From Lonicera japonica (Eukaryota; Streptophyta; Magnoliopsida; Dipsacales; Caprifoliaceae): DNA of 64,000 nucleotides. The position numbers and the translations under genes are program-made. Shown one piece after another: positions 31,128 through 41,112 of the stretch (the first letter of the stretch is position 1; every line of letters begins with the position of its first letter). Under the pieces are notes generated by a model. That model saw only the letters and a program-made list of their open reading frames with translations, ran no database searches and had not been told where the DNA came from. The DNA lies in assembly GCA_021464415.1 (NCBI GenBank), contig CM038469.1, forward strand, positions 26,777,736-26,841,735. Reading direction: 5' to 3'.

Positions 31128-32650
31128 TGTAGACACCCCGATCCGTGACCCCCGCAAGAACCCTAACGACCTTCGAAAGTACTGCTTTTAGAGTCCGAAA
31201 CTCACCCGAACACCCGAAACTGCCCCGAAGAGATTTATTAGCCAAACAAACATATTTTAAAGTGAAATATCGCACGACATTCAAGATTGTCGTGCGACAC
31301 ACACAAGTATGTCTCATGACATATGCCATTTAGAGGGACATGTCGCGCGACAAACACCCTACCACTCCACTTTTTGACTCATCAGTGTGTCAGAATCATC
31401 ATTAAAGTGAAATGTCGCACGACAGTCAAGATTGTCGCGCGACATACACCACAATGTCGCGCGACATACACCTTTTCACCACTATAAATAGGCCAGCAGC
31501 CCCCAAGGATTAAGGACACCAACATCACAGCTGAAAACAGCAAGAAAAATCGACGGCAGAGCATAAAACAGCAGTTTTAGAGCAGTTAGACAGCAACTTC
31601 TCGGATCTAATTTTGGCACCCGGAGTGCCACCTTCTAGAGTCAGACCACCGGAAATATTTCTAAGAGGAAAGCTGATATCCGTCAGAGGTCTTCTCTGCC
31701 GTATTATATTTTTTCTTTTATTCTTATTATTCTAGTCGGAAAGGTAAATAAAGTCTCTTCTAGTAATTAAATAAGTGAAGTGGCGACATAGTTGTGGTAG
31801 GTTCCTAACGCGCTCGAAAATCAGGTTCATCTGTGTACTTGTTTTATTTATGTTGTTTTGTCCACGTTTTTTTTAATAAACTTATTGCCAAGTTATAAAT
31901 AGTCTACCGTCTTCAAAACAAAAGACCCTGATAAAACCATTTACAAAACCAGAAGAGTAAGTATGTTATCATCCGGATAAAATTCTGTTTTCAAAACCCG
32001 GATTGATGAGACTTACCTAGGAATCGAAACCAACATATCCTGTCTTCTCTATAGAATGCGACGTGTCTGACCCAACTCTTCTCAAGAGTTCTGATTCCAC
32101 ATTAAATTAGTCCCGATACAAAATCCGAACTTTTACAAAAGTAATCACAACACGAGAAGACCGTCATTATCTGAGGAAATAATATGGGACACTCTTTCAA
32201 AATAAAAGGTTTTGTCATTTGTATTTACATCTTTCAATAAATAAAAACATCGGATCTCGGAACACAAAGGTTTTTATCCCTTTCCCGTTTTCCCCAGAAA
32301 TTAGGGTTTTTATTTGAAAAGTAGTAGACTGTCAGTAAAAGGATCCAAGTTTTTCAACATAAAATAAACATATAAGACCACTAGAGACCGAAAGGGCGGA
32401 ATGGGTGCTTAACACCTTCCCAAACCGTAATATAGTTCCCGAACCCTATAGAATCCTGGTTTCGTAGACAAACGTGTAAAGCAAGGCTTATCTGTAGCCT
32501 TTCCTCTTACACGACTCATTTTTGTCCGTTTTCTAGTAAAACGTACTGGCGACTCTGAACGAACCCCTTTGCATCTAGAATAGACGTAGGGACACCCGAT
32601 ATGAATTATCGAAGCAAATGGAACGACGGAATCCCTTCCGACGCTTCAGA
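31128..32650 (+). mobile_element. Tat/Ogre-like gypsy LTR with start of internal region
   Basis: The LTR begins TGTAGACACCCCGATCCG at 31128. At about 32,545 the sequence TGGCGACTCTG follows, which matches the tRNA-Arg primer site used by Tat/Ogre elements, so the LTR is about 1.4 kb. About 100 bp of internal DNA follow before similarity is lost. It has no coding and is inserted between the gag and integrase parts of a copia relic. It contains an array of TGTCGCGCGACA palindromes (31268-31466). Confidence 0.6.
31268..31466. repeat. Array of TGTCGCGCGACA palindromes
   Basis: Six copies occur within 200 bp: at about 31268-31279 (TATCGCACGACA), 31288-31299 (TGTCGTGCGACA), 31341-31352, 31413-31424 (TGTCGCACGACA), 31433-31444 and 31455-31466. 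Three are the perfect 12-bp palindrome TGTCGCGCGACA. Most are followed by CAAACAC, TACACC or CACAC. Confidence 0.9.
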
Positions 32651-32889
32651 TGCCCGAGGACGGGAATGAGACCCGGGGGTCGCATTTGCGAATTCTCACA
32701 TATAGTCATATTTTAGACTTTGTTTCCTCCCCCTTGAGCTATACACTACTGAAGCTTGATGTAACTTATTCAAGTAATACAACTTCCCTTGACTTACACC
32801 ACAACCAATTGTTTATCTTATCTATATATCCTTACAAGATGACCTGTCAGTACTGTTGGTAAGAGATCAATCTTGTTGATTCGGTTGGG

Positions 32890-33740
32890 ACTGCGGTTGA
32901 TCATGTAGTTTAGGACAATTTCGAGCTAGTAAAACAGCATCATCCAAGTTTTGTAGATCCCCATTTGAGGTGGTACGATGTACTCCCTCATATCGAACCA
33001 AAGCATAGCATCTTTCCTAATCTGGAATCGGTTCTTTGCAAAGGATCTCACCACAAACTTGTTCAAATCAACTATCCAATTTGGCAAGGAATACATGTAC
33101 CCTTGGCCTTTCAATAAACATCATATATATGCTTCGATATCCTTAGTATCCTTCATGACCACAATATCACAATGGTCCAATTCACGAAAAATTTCAGTCA
33201 ATGCCCAATAATATACACAGAGTGATTTACCGTGTTTGGCTTTAAAGACCTTTTGGTTCAAGGAAAATACCTGTAATTCATGACTTCTATCATCGGAAGC
33301 CTTCGACGGAGTGTTCCAAATTTATAGGCAGTAGGTAAGCGGAGATAATGCTTTATAATTCCAGGAGCCATGGACATTAACAACCATCTATTTACCTTTT
33401 AGATTATCAGCATCCCACTTGTCAACTGATTTTGTAGGTGGCTTGGTCTTGCTAAGAATATAAGAGAGTTTCTATCTATTAGCACTATGCATTTCCGTCA
33501 GTTGTGACCAAATGTCATAGTTTTATTCAGTAAAAGTGATTCCACCTTTAAAGGCCACTTTAGATTTAACGATGATGGGAGCCGAAATATTGGGTTTTAT
33601 TATTCATTTTTACAATGAGCAGTAATGCGTGAACAGTATCGGATGAACAAGAACGCATGAATGATGTTTTTGAGAAGGAGAAAGAAAAAATACAACTGAA
33701 GGTTTCAAGGTAGGACTAGGATTTCATGGTGGAAGGTTAA
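32890..33740 (-). pseudogene. Ty1-copia gag fragment
   Basis: The minus strand reads RSHELQVFSLNQKVFKAKHG, then YYWALTEIFRELDHCDIVVM, KDTKDIEAYMMFIERPRVHV and KEPIPDLERCYALVR. This is the gag (UBN2-type) region of a widespread plant copia family. In-frame stops break it. The minus-strand order is primer site (33,745-33,761), gag, then, after a Tat-like LTR insertion, integrase (29.9-31.1 kb). Confidence 0.75.
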
Positions 33741-33744
33741 ACCA

Positions 33745-34010
33745 CCCTCTGATACCAACTTGAAATCAAGAGAATTTGGGAATTCAATTTTCAGTAAATT
33801 CACTCACCACCATAATGGGGGTTTATATACAATCCTATAGGGACTAATTACAAGAACATAAATAAAGGTCAAACTATTTCCAATCTATATACTAATTACA
33901 AATTATCGCAATAAATATATGACACCATTGCATTTGCCCGTAGAATAAATATATGATAAATCAATAGTTGTGCAATATTATGAATATGCTTTTTTCTATG
34001 ATTGCTTCAT
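33745..34010 (-). mobile_element. Copia primer-binding site and 5' LTR of the relic
   Basis: CCTCTGATACCAACTTG at about 33,747 is the reverse complement of a tRNA-iMet primer site (TTGGTATCAGAGG). The adjoining DNA to the right (TTGAAATCAAGAG..., GGGGGTTTATATACAATCC) has LTR character, including a TATA-like TTTATATAC. The far LTR boundary is not defined because the second LTR was not found. Confidence 0.5.
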
Positions 34011-34019
34011 CGTAGACGA

Positions 34020-34947
34020 TTTTATAATGCAATCAAAAACATCCAGTCATAAAAAACCAGTATCAGTGCATAACAATTCATTTGGATTATAATAAAAAGT
34101 CCCTGCTCCTCCTTATTATCCTTTTTTTGTCGGGACTTCTTTAAAATAGTAACCCTCCCAAGTTTTTTTTTTCTTTCCAGAAAATGGATTAGAAGGTTCC
34201 TTCTAAAACTAAATTCAGTTATCTAGAGAATGACACATTACTTCTCCTTAACATATGGAAGACTTCCTCCACAATTTGAATTTTGTTTAGCCACAAGAAC
34301 GTTTGTGCATCACAAGTACACTTCTCTTTGTTTTAATGGTCAATTATGCCCTTATCAAATCTTTTTTATTTCTCCTCACTTATGAATGACAGGTTGGGCC
34401 GCACCAACCACTGTCGACCTCCCCCAGATCATTATCCAACTCACCCTGATCGCCAAGCGGCACTCTCTTCGATGACTTAATTCCTTTGAGTTTGTATATG
34501 CGCATGTATCAATGTATGTATATATGTGTGTGTTTGTAATATATATATATATATATCTTTGTAAGTATGTACGTATGTGAGTGTCGCGAGAGTGGGGGGA
34601 ATGGTGCGAGTGTGGAGGTTGGGGTAGGAGGAGGGGTGTCAAGTGCTAGTTTTTCAGAGGGAGTGCGGCCGGGTACGTGGGTTCAGTTTTTTGTTTTAAA
34701 GAAGAGAAATAGAAGGGTACTTTAGGTATGAAAAATGAGTTTTTTTTTTGTTTTTTTTTTACCAAAATGAAAAAGTAAGGCGCCCTTTCCTGAATTTTAA
34801 TTGTGGAATGAGCCCTTTAGACCCATTCCGTGATTCATCTTATTTTTGTTCAAAGCCTTATGTGCAGTTCTGTTGAATTAATTAATTATATTTTCATAAT
34901 TATAATTATAATAACAATATAATGTTAATTTTTCTCTTCGTGTTTAG
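34020..34947. other. Unassigned DNA with G-rich patch and TA microsatellite
   Basis: A TA tract lies at about 34,540-34,556 and a G-rich patch (GGGGTAGGAGGAGGGGTG) at about 34,620. The reading frame at 34376-34642 (-) is an artefact of the microsatellite. Nothing else is supported. Confidence 0.4.
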
Positions 34948-35040
34948 GTGGATTCAGCTGATGTTGATTCGGAAGTTTTAGCGAAAATTGCCTTAATTGT
35001 TCTGGAAATTGCCAAAGGCATTCCATTGAATCAAAACTGA
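34948..35040 (+). CDS. Possible terminal exon of uncertain gene, stop TGA at 35038
   Basis: After the acceptor TGTTTAG the phase-0 frame reads VDSADVDSEVLAKIALIVLE and ends at TGA after PLNQN. The same frame is open for a further 31 codons beyond the TGA, to TAA at 35134-35136. It would join exon 15 of the RHD3-like gene in phase, but not exon 16, which ends in phase 1 and would meet a stop after a few codons. The residues do not clearly match the RHD3 C-terminal half. It may be an alternative last exon, an exon of another gene or a transposon-borne fragment. Confidence 0.35.
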   Translation: MDSADVDSEVLAKIALIVLEIAKGIPLNQN

Positions 35041-35540
35041 GTTCCCATCGCAGCTGCTTGCACTACTGGTTTTGCTACTCTTACTAAAGAAACAATACAC
35101 CTAGCGATTCAAATGTCTAAGCCTTCCCAAAATTAAAGACTAGTTAGCCCAGCCACCTTTCAAATTCAAGTATCCATATACGTGTGCAATATTAAGAAAA
35201 GTTTATGACAATATATATACATACATATATATATATATTAGTCATCTTCTCTTAAAGACCATCCTTTTCGAGAGACAAACATATGAATTTTTTCACAAAA
35301 CTTGGTGCAGATAATCACTCTACCAAATTTTATGAAAAATTTCATCCGTTTACACCCTCATTAAAAAGTCCAGACCATCCTTAAGAAAAGGGCTATACAT
35401 ATATGTACGTATAATTAAGTTTGAAACTATTATCGTTATTGTTATTGAAATGATTGGGATATTCAATGGACTTGCATAGCAAGGACAATTTATTGTGGAT
35501 ATATTCTTGTTTTTTATTATTATTCTTGGTTTTTTGTTTT

Positions 35541-35776
35541 AGGTTAACAAACCAAAAAGTACAATGAACATTACCTATTTTTATAAAATGGGTAACAAAC
35601 TTTTTTTCTCGACAGTTTAGACACTGACCTTCTTCTTCTTCTTTTTTCTTTTACACATTTTATCACTTATTTTGTTCAAAAATGTAAAGTTCATTGTCTA
35701 AAATGTCGAGAAAAAAATATGTTACCCATTTTGTAAAAACATGTAAAGTTCATTGTAGTTTTTGATCACTTAACCT
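35541..35776. mobile_element. MITE-like foldback element, 236 bp
   Basis: Starting from AGGTTAACAAACC on the left and AGGTTAAGTGATC read inward from the right, the two halves are reverse complements over about 85 bases. Both contain ACAATGAAC, AAAATGGGTAACA and TTTTTTTCTCGACA. A short polypyrimidine loop (CTTCTTCTTCTTC) separates them. No clear target duplication. Confidence 0.75.
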
Positions 35777-36034
35777 TATGTTTTACAATACATCATCAGA
35801 ACTAATGTATCAAGTAAATAATTCTTGTCAAATTTTGGTGATGAAATATTTCTATTGTAGGCTCAACTTATGTGTTCATTTGGTTCGAGTTTTTATTTGT
35901 AACCACAATCTTGATTTGGCAAATTTACATGATGCTTGTTTGGTTCAAGTTTTGGTTGGTTCCTGAAATGGTAAATTTACATTATAAGTAACATATATTT
36001 CATTTAGCTAGGTTCCATAAATGAACAAAAACTC

Positions 36035-36343
36035 GAACCTTTACTAGAAGTTGAGTGGATAAAAGGTTTATTAATGGAAATACCTTTAAACAAACCTTTA
36101 CTGGCCATATCTATGCATTGTGATTGCAAAGCAGCAATAGACTTAGTGAAACAGTCAAACATAAATAGAAAGATCAGTATGCATATACAGGTAAGGTACA
36201 AATACGTAAGAAGCTTATTAAATAAGGGCATAATTTATTTATAACATATAAAGTCGGAAAAGAATATTACCGACCAATTGACCAAAGGTCTTTCTAGGAG
36301 TGTATTCCCATATATGTCCGGGGAGATAGGCTTAAGCCTATGA
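36035..36343 (+). pseudogene. Ty1-copia RNase H C-terminal fragment
   Basis: The frame reads LLMEIPLNKPLLAISMHCDC, then KAAIDLVKQSNINRKISMHI, VRSLLNKGIIYL and SEKNITDQLTKGLSR, ending at TGA after GEIGLSL. It matches the end of copia RNase H (CDSQAAI, SKHIRLRHNSVRQL, SEKNLADPLTKGL). One in-frame TAA interrupts it. It is on the opposite strand to the copia gag and integrase relics nearby, so it belongs to another insertion. Confidence 0.75.
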
Positions 36344-36570
36344 GGGAGTCACCTAGGAAAATAACCCATCTTCTGTCATTAGAGATCCCATGAAAGAAGT
36401 TCGATGGGTAAAAACAATCAATATTGGACGATTTTGATTTTTAACATAACCTTTCAAAATACTTATATACCTGGAACATTTATCAAAATCAAATCATTAT
36501 ATGTATTTATTCAGATAATTTAACATTGAAATATTTATTTTGAATACACTAACATTTCAAATGGGTACAT

Positions 36571-36957
36571 CTATCGGAAGAAAACATGACCACAAGGCTC
36601 GACCTCTCTCATAAGATGCACCATTAAATGTATCATTATGTCAAAGAACGATGGTGAGAAGTATTTTTCAAGAAAGCACAATTTTATCACAATATCCTTT
36701 TGAATATCACTCAATCTTTGTACATCCATTACTTTCGCACAAAGAGCTTTGAAGAAGAAAAATACTTTAATAATAGCATACCACGCATGCTTTGGCAACA
36801 CAGCTCGTATTGCAGTCGGAAGTAATTGTTCTATTAAGATGTGATAATCATTAGACTTGAGACCATATAATTTTAAATCATTCATTGACATGAGACTTCT
36901 GAAATTGGAAGAATATCCATCTAGGACCTTAATCTCATGAAGAGTTTCGCAAACCAT
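36571..36957 (-). pseudogene. CACTA (En/Spm) transposase fragment, DUF4218-type region
   Basis: The open frame of 128 codons contains FRSLMSMNDLKLYGLKSNDY, QLLPTAIRAVLP and LEKYFSPSFFDIMIHLMVHL followed by MREVEPCGHVF. This matches the conserved region after the catalytic domain of plant CACTA transposases (DLKLIGLKSHDCH, LLPIAIRGVLPK, PPSFFDIMVHLTVHLVREV). Catalytic and N-terminal parts are absent. The fragment points away from the terminus at 37680, as expected if that is the 5' end of the element. Confidence 0.8.
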
Positions 36958-37359
36958 TTTTTTCCTCTACCTTAGACAATGTATGTCATGCTGCTGGTAG
37001 ATAAAATGCCTTTCTCATTAACTTGCGGTGCTTAAGAACACCTACATATACATACATATATATATAGAGAGAGATTCCATTTAGCAATCGATTACATAGA
37101 GATAAACAAACAATATGATTGATGGATCTACGGAAGGCTAGAAAACTCCATGCATTGGAACCCTAGAAAACGAATTTCATGAAATTGGGACCCTAGATAA
37201 CTTAACAATGGATGAAATTCAAGCAAATTCTAAATAGAGATTAATTTGTACATGAACAAATGAAATGAATCAGAAATTTTGAACCGGTGACCTAATCCAA
37301 AATGGGAACCCTTGAAAACCCCTTTCTGTAATGGAATGAGGTAACCTGTGCTAACGTAC

Positions 37360-37680
37360 CTGTGGAGAGGGAGACGCCGGGGTAGTGGAGATAGTGACAC
37401 TGGAGATCAAGAGGGCGAAGTGGAGAAGGAGACGCAAGGCTAGTGGAGAGGGAGATCGGGAGAGTGCATTTTGTTATTTTGTTTCATTGTTTTGATGGGT
37501 ATTATTTTAATTAATTACATTGTTTCATTTCACAAGTTTAAAAAAATGATGTGGTAAATGTCCCAACTTATATTATAACCATTGCAAAAATAGTTTTTGG
37601 GAATGTTTTATCACATTCAGAAATTTATTGTGAAAAACATATTTTTAAAGCTGTTGTAAAAGGCCTTTTTTCTACTAGTG
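37360..37680 (-). mobile_element. CACTA-type terminus, right end (5' end on the minus strand)
   Basis: The minus strand begins CACTAGTAGAAAAAAGGCC at 37680, a CACTA terminal repeat close to CACTACAAGAAAAAGGG at 29066. Subterminal sequence follows (ACAACAGC, GGTTATAATATAAG). A purine-rich plus-strand stretch at 37,360-37,450 would be a pyrimidine-rich 5' leader on the minus strand. Confidence 0.65.
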
Positions 37681-39003
37681 AATGATTAAGCAAAATACTA
37701 TATGAAAGAAGAAATATATATTACATGGAAACAAGTGCAAAGGTCTAATTAAGAGTTGAATCATTAACGATTCCCAAACTTAGAATACACCTATCAAAGA
37801 ATAATTTAATGACTTATTCCAAGAGGTTGTCAAGATGCGGCTTACTATATTTTACTTACCTCGTGATAGTTAAGCAGTTGAGTTTGTGTAATGATTTTTT
37901 GTGTTATATGGATGCCCATTACTCCATTTGTCGTCGCATCCGATCCTATGATTTTCTCTGCATTGGTTGTGTTGGTGCTAAATGACTACGAATTGATCCA
38001 TTAGGCACCTTTAATAAAATACAATAGAGCGCTACTCAACATGTATTCAACAAATTTGATATAAGCAGTAATATAACACACTCAAAACATAATAAATTAC
38101 CCATCCATTAGTGAATTCTTTAGCCTTTATCACTATTTTTCTTTTTGTCCTTGACCATTCGACTAAACAATTTAGAAGAATAACATGAATGTTCTCGTAG
38201 ACTAGTTTCAAGGGATTGGGGGCAAATATCTAGCGAAGATGAATCATATGCCATTTGTGCTATAACACCTAATCAAGTAGCCAATATTCTAATAAAACAA
38301 CATAAAGGGGTAAAATAAATCTTCTAAATAGCATAGCAAAAAACAAGTAGCCAATTCTGGATTTTAAATCCTTAGTCTAGTCCCACCGAATCAATTTGAA
38401 CTATATTTACCAAACAGTACATCATTACTATTAGTTAGCCCTCACTGAAGAATTAAAACATCATCATTGGTTCTTTTTTCGGCAAATTAGTAATTGGCCC
38501 AGTATTTTCATACGTTGAATACTTAGACCCACATCGTTTGGGTAATTAGTGAATAGCCCTTATTTTTGTTTTTGGCCCAAATTACTTAATATGTTTAATT
38601 CTATATTTTTATTTTTATTTTGATGTAAATGTCATGTTTGCCCATTTCTTGGTTAAAAGGGTTTTACGCATCTAGTAGTTTCAAAGGATTTTTTATATCC
38701 TAGATTTATGTAAATTGTTAGTCATTTATCTTGATAACCACCTTTACGATGTTTATCTATTTAAGTAAGTGTTTTTGTTGCATATTTATCGTTTTGTTTT
38801 TTACTCCTATATTTCTGCCGATCTACATAGTCCTTTGCGTTTGCAGTTCGTTGCTGCTAAGTGCTTTTTGTCTGCTTGTTCTCATATAGCACTCATTGGA
38901 GATTGTTCATTTATACGGAACAGGTAACGTTAGCATTTTTTAATCTTAGTTTTGATTTATAATCCAATTATGTTAGCACATGTAATGTGTTTGTTTGTAG
39001 GTT
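37681..39003. other. Intergenic DNA, possibly the left part of the Mutator-like unit
   Basis: No coding region is recognised. From about 38,470 the sequence carries GGCAAATTAGTAATTGGCCC, then GGGTAATTAGTGAATAGCCC, words typical of MULE ends. Because the Athila element inserted at 39,008/50,515, this stretch was originally contiguous with 50,520 onward and may be the 5' flank of the transposase gene. No inverted partner was found on the right. Confidence 0.3.
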
Positions 39004-39008
39004 ACTGA

Positions 39009-40947
39009 TGATAAACGCGTAATTTTGTAGTCGCTAACGCTCTTTTGATTGTGTTTATCGCGTTTATTTTAGCCTAGATTAATTAAATTAACCCACTTTT
39101 GCACACACACTCAAAATATCAAGAATTGCTTTAACATGGCTCAAAGTAGCCTTTTCTAGTGTCTTGATTGTGCTCATAGATTTTGGAATCAAGTTGGGAA
39201 GCTTTGGGAAGGATTCAAGAGAGATAGAAGCCAAAAGAGAAGAAAAAAAGTCTCCCGAAGTGTCCTCTGATCAATCAGAGGAGCCTCTGATTGATCAGAG
39301 GCCACCTTTTAATGCAAACATGCCCTCTGATCGATCAGAGGGTGCTCTGATCGATCAGAGCCCACCTTACAAGCCAAAATCTCCCCTCTGATCGATCAGA
39401 GGATCCTCTGATCGATCAGATACCTCCCAGAATGCACAGCACAGCCCCCAAAAGCAGCTTTTCTCCTCTTTTGATGCATTGAAACTCACCAAAAGTGCTG
39501 GACTTTCCATTTCTAGATAGGATGAGGTGCTTACCCATTGGGTTCTTTAGAAAAGTGTACTAGAATACCCATTTTTGGGCATTGCTCTCCCATTATTTAT
39601 TGGCTCTTTGTCCCTCATGTAAAGGATGCAATTTTCTAGATCTAGATTCAAGTAATATAAGCATTATTTTCCTGCACTTTCTCTCTATCTATCACTTGTA
39701 AGAAATCTAGAGAGAGAAACTCTTGAGAGAAATGGAAATCCCTTTAATGGTTTTTGTTTATACAACTATCATGGAGTAGTTTCATTGCTAAGGCTAGAAG
39801 ATGAAGTTTGCATTGCATTAATTATGTAAGTTTGTTTCTTATTCCATTGTTAGTGTTGTTAAATACTTCTTGAATCCTTCATCTTCTCCATTCAATCAAC
39901 CATTCATAAGCTAGTAAGATAATCCTCATAAGGTGATTTGACTTTGTATGCCTTGTATACATAGATCTCAAGCATTAATGAGGAGATGATGCACTTGTGT
40001 ATTTCTTATTAGCCTATGTCCATTCCTTCTATGATTGAGATACTTTACATTGCCAAGCATGTTTAGTCTTTGAATATTCATAGAAATACCATAAATTTGA
40101 GATTCCAATCCTTGAATGCTTTAATGATATGTTGAGTGCTTTCTACACTTTATGTGATTTTGAGACTCAATATTTTCTTAGTTAGAGTGTTGCCAAGGAG
40201 GATCTCTTAAGTTTATGCCATAATCAACTACACTAATCACCTTAAGGATTCAATTTGTATTTATCAAATGTGTCTAAATCGGATGATTTAATCTCCACCT
40301 AGACCTCCCAATCTTAGACAAATGAAATGTTATGATTTATTGTGCTAAACTTTTTAGTTGGCCATTTTCATAATCAAGTCAATTGCCTAGGGGAAACTAA
40401 CAATGAATTCTCAATGCCTAGTTTAATTTTATGCCTTTTCTTTTGGTGTATCTCAAGTTTGCATCTTGGTTGGACATTATATGGGAATGGGTTGCACTTG
40501 CTTCACACCCTTTGTTACAAGATAAAAATGAGAGATACATTTGTGTTGAGTTTTACTTACACCCTTTCTTTATAAGGCATTTATATGGGAATGGGTTGCT
40601 CTTGCTTCACACCCTTTTGCTTAGAAAAGTGTAAGGTACTCAACACTTAGGAATTGCATTGAGAATTTTGAATGAGACTTATTTTACATAACATTGCAAA
40701 GCAAATGAATTCTATAATGCCTTGGCCTTTTCTTATCAATTGATACATCATTTTAATTTTTATTGCAAGACTTTAAAATCAACAACTAAAATCAACCAAA
40801 CAAATTCTCTTGAACAAAGCCTTGGACTCGTAATCACCACATCGTCTTTCCGACTATCTTTGTGGTTCGACACTTGGACTTACCAAGTATTATAACTTGA
40901 CGACCTACACTTGGGTTCCTAAGCGCGGAAGTATTTCGGGCGCGTCA
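39009..40947 (+). repeat. Athila 5' LTR
   Basis: Starts TGATAAACGCG and ends GGGCGCGTCA. It carries six palindromes of the CTGATCGATCAG type in 39264-39420. The R-U5 end is GC-richer (CGCGGAAGTATTTCGGGCG). The small frames inside are not genes because they recur unchanged in both LTRs and match no family. Confidence 0.95.
39264..39420. repeat. Array of CCTCTGATCGATCAGAGG palindromes in the 5' LTR
   Basis: Copies lie at 39264-39281 and 39284-39301 (CCTCTGATCAATCAGAGG and its reverse complement), 39323-39342 (CCCTCTGATCGATCAGAGGG, perfect 20-bp palindrome), 39344-39361 (GCTCTGATCGATCAGAGC), 39385-39402 and 39405-39420. The same array is at 48831-48987 in the 3' LTR. Two more copies (GCTGATCGATCAGAGG) lie at 46664-46679 and 46685-46700 after integrase. 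Confidence 0.92.
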
Positions 40948-40953
40948 AGTTTT

Positions 40954-40970
40954 TGGCGCCGTTGCCGGGG
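40954..40970 (+). other. Primer-binding site, tRNA-Asp
   Basis: TGGCGCCGTTGCCGGGG is complementary to the 3' end of plant tRNA-Asp including CCA, the primer known for Athila elements. It starts six bases after the 5' LTR. Confidence 0.9.
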
Positions 40971-41112
40971 ATACGGCGAAAGACGGATTACGGGTTTTGT
41001 ACAAAAACCCGCTTTGTAAGTATATATTCTCCTTTTGTGAATAAGTTTTTCTTGCTTATTATTTTCTTCTTTTATAGGTGGCAATTTTCTTTAAGATCAC
41101 CTTCCCGGGCTT

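Noticed and set aside
31268..31466. Palindrome array as a CRISPR array
   Set aside because: Units are 12-bp palindromes with irregular short spacing in a plant LTR; no uniform spacers and no cas genes.
34376..34642. 88-codon minus-strand frame
   Set aside because: Much of it is a TA/TG microsatellite translated as Tyr-Ile repeats, so it is a composition artefact.
29063..37683. Single CACTA element proven by target duplication
   Set aside because: The triplets flanking the two termini are GTT and AAT, which do not match, so one element is possible but not shown.
39164..39391. Open frame in the Athila LTR (75 codons, repeated at 48731-48958)
   Set aside because: It runs through the palindrome array and is identical in both LTRs because the LTRs are. 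No family match and no independent start context.
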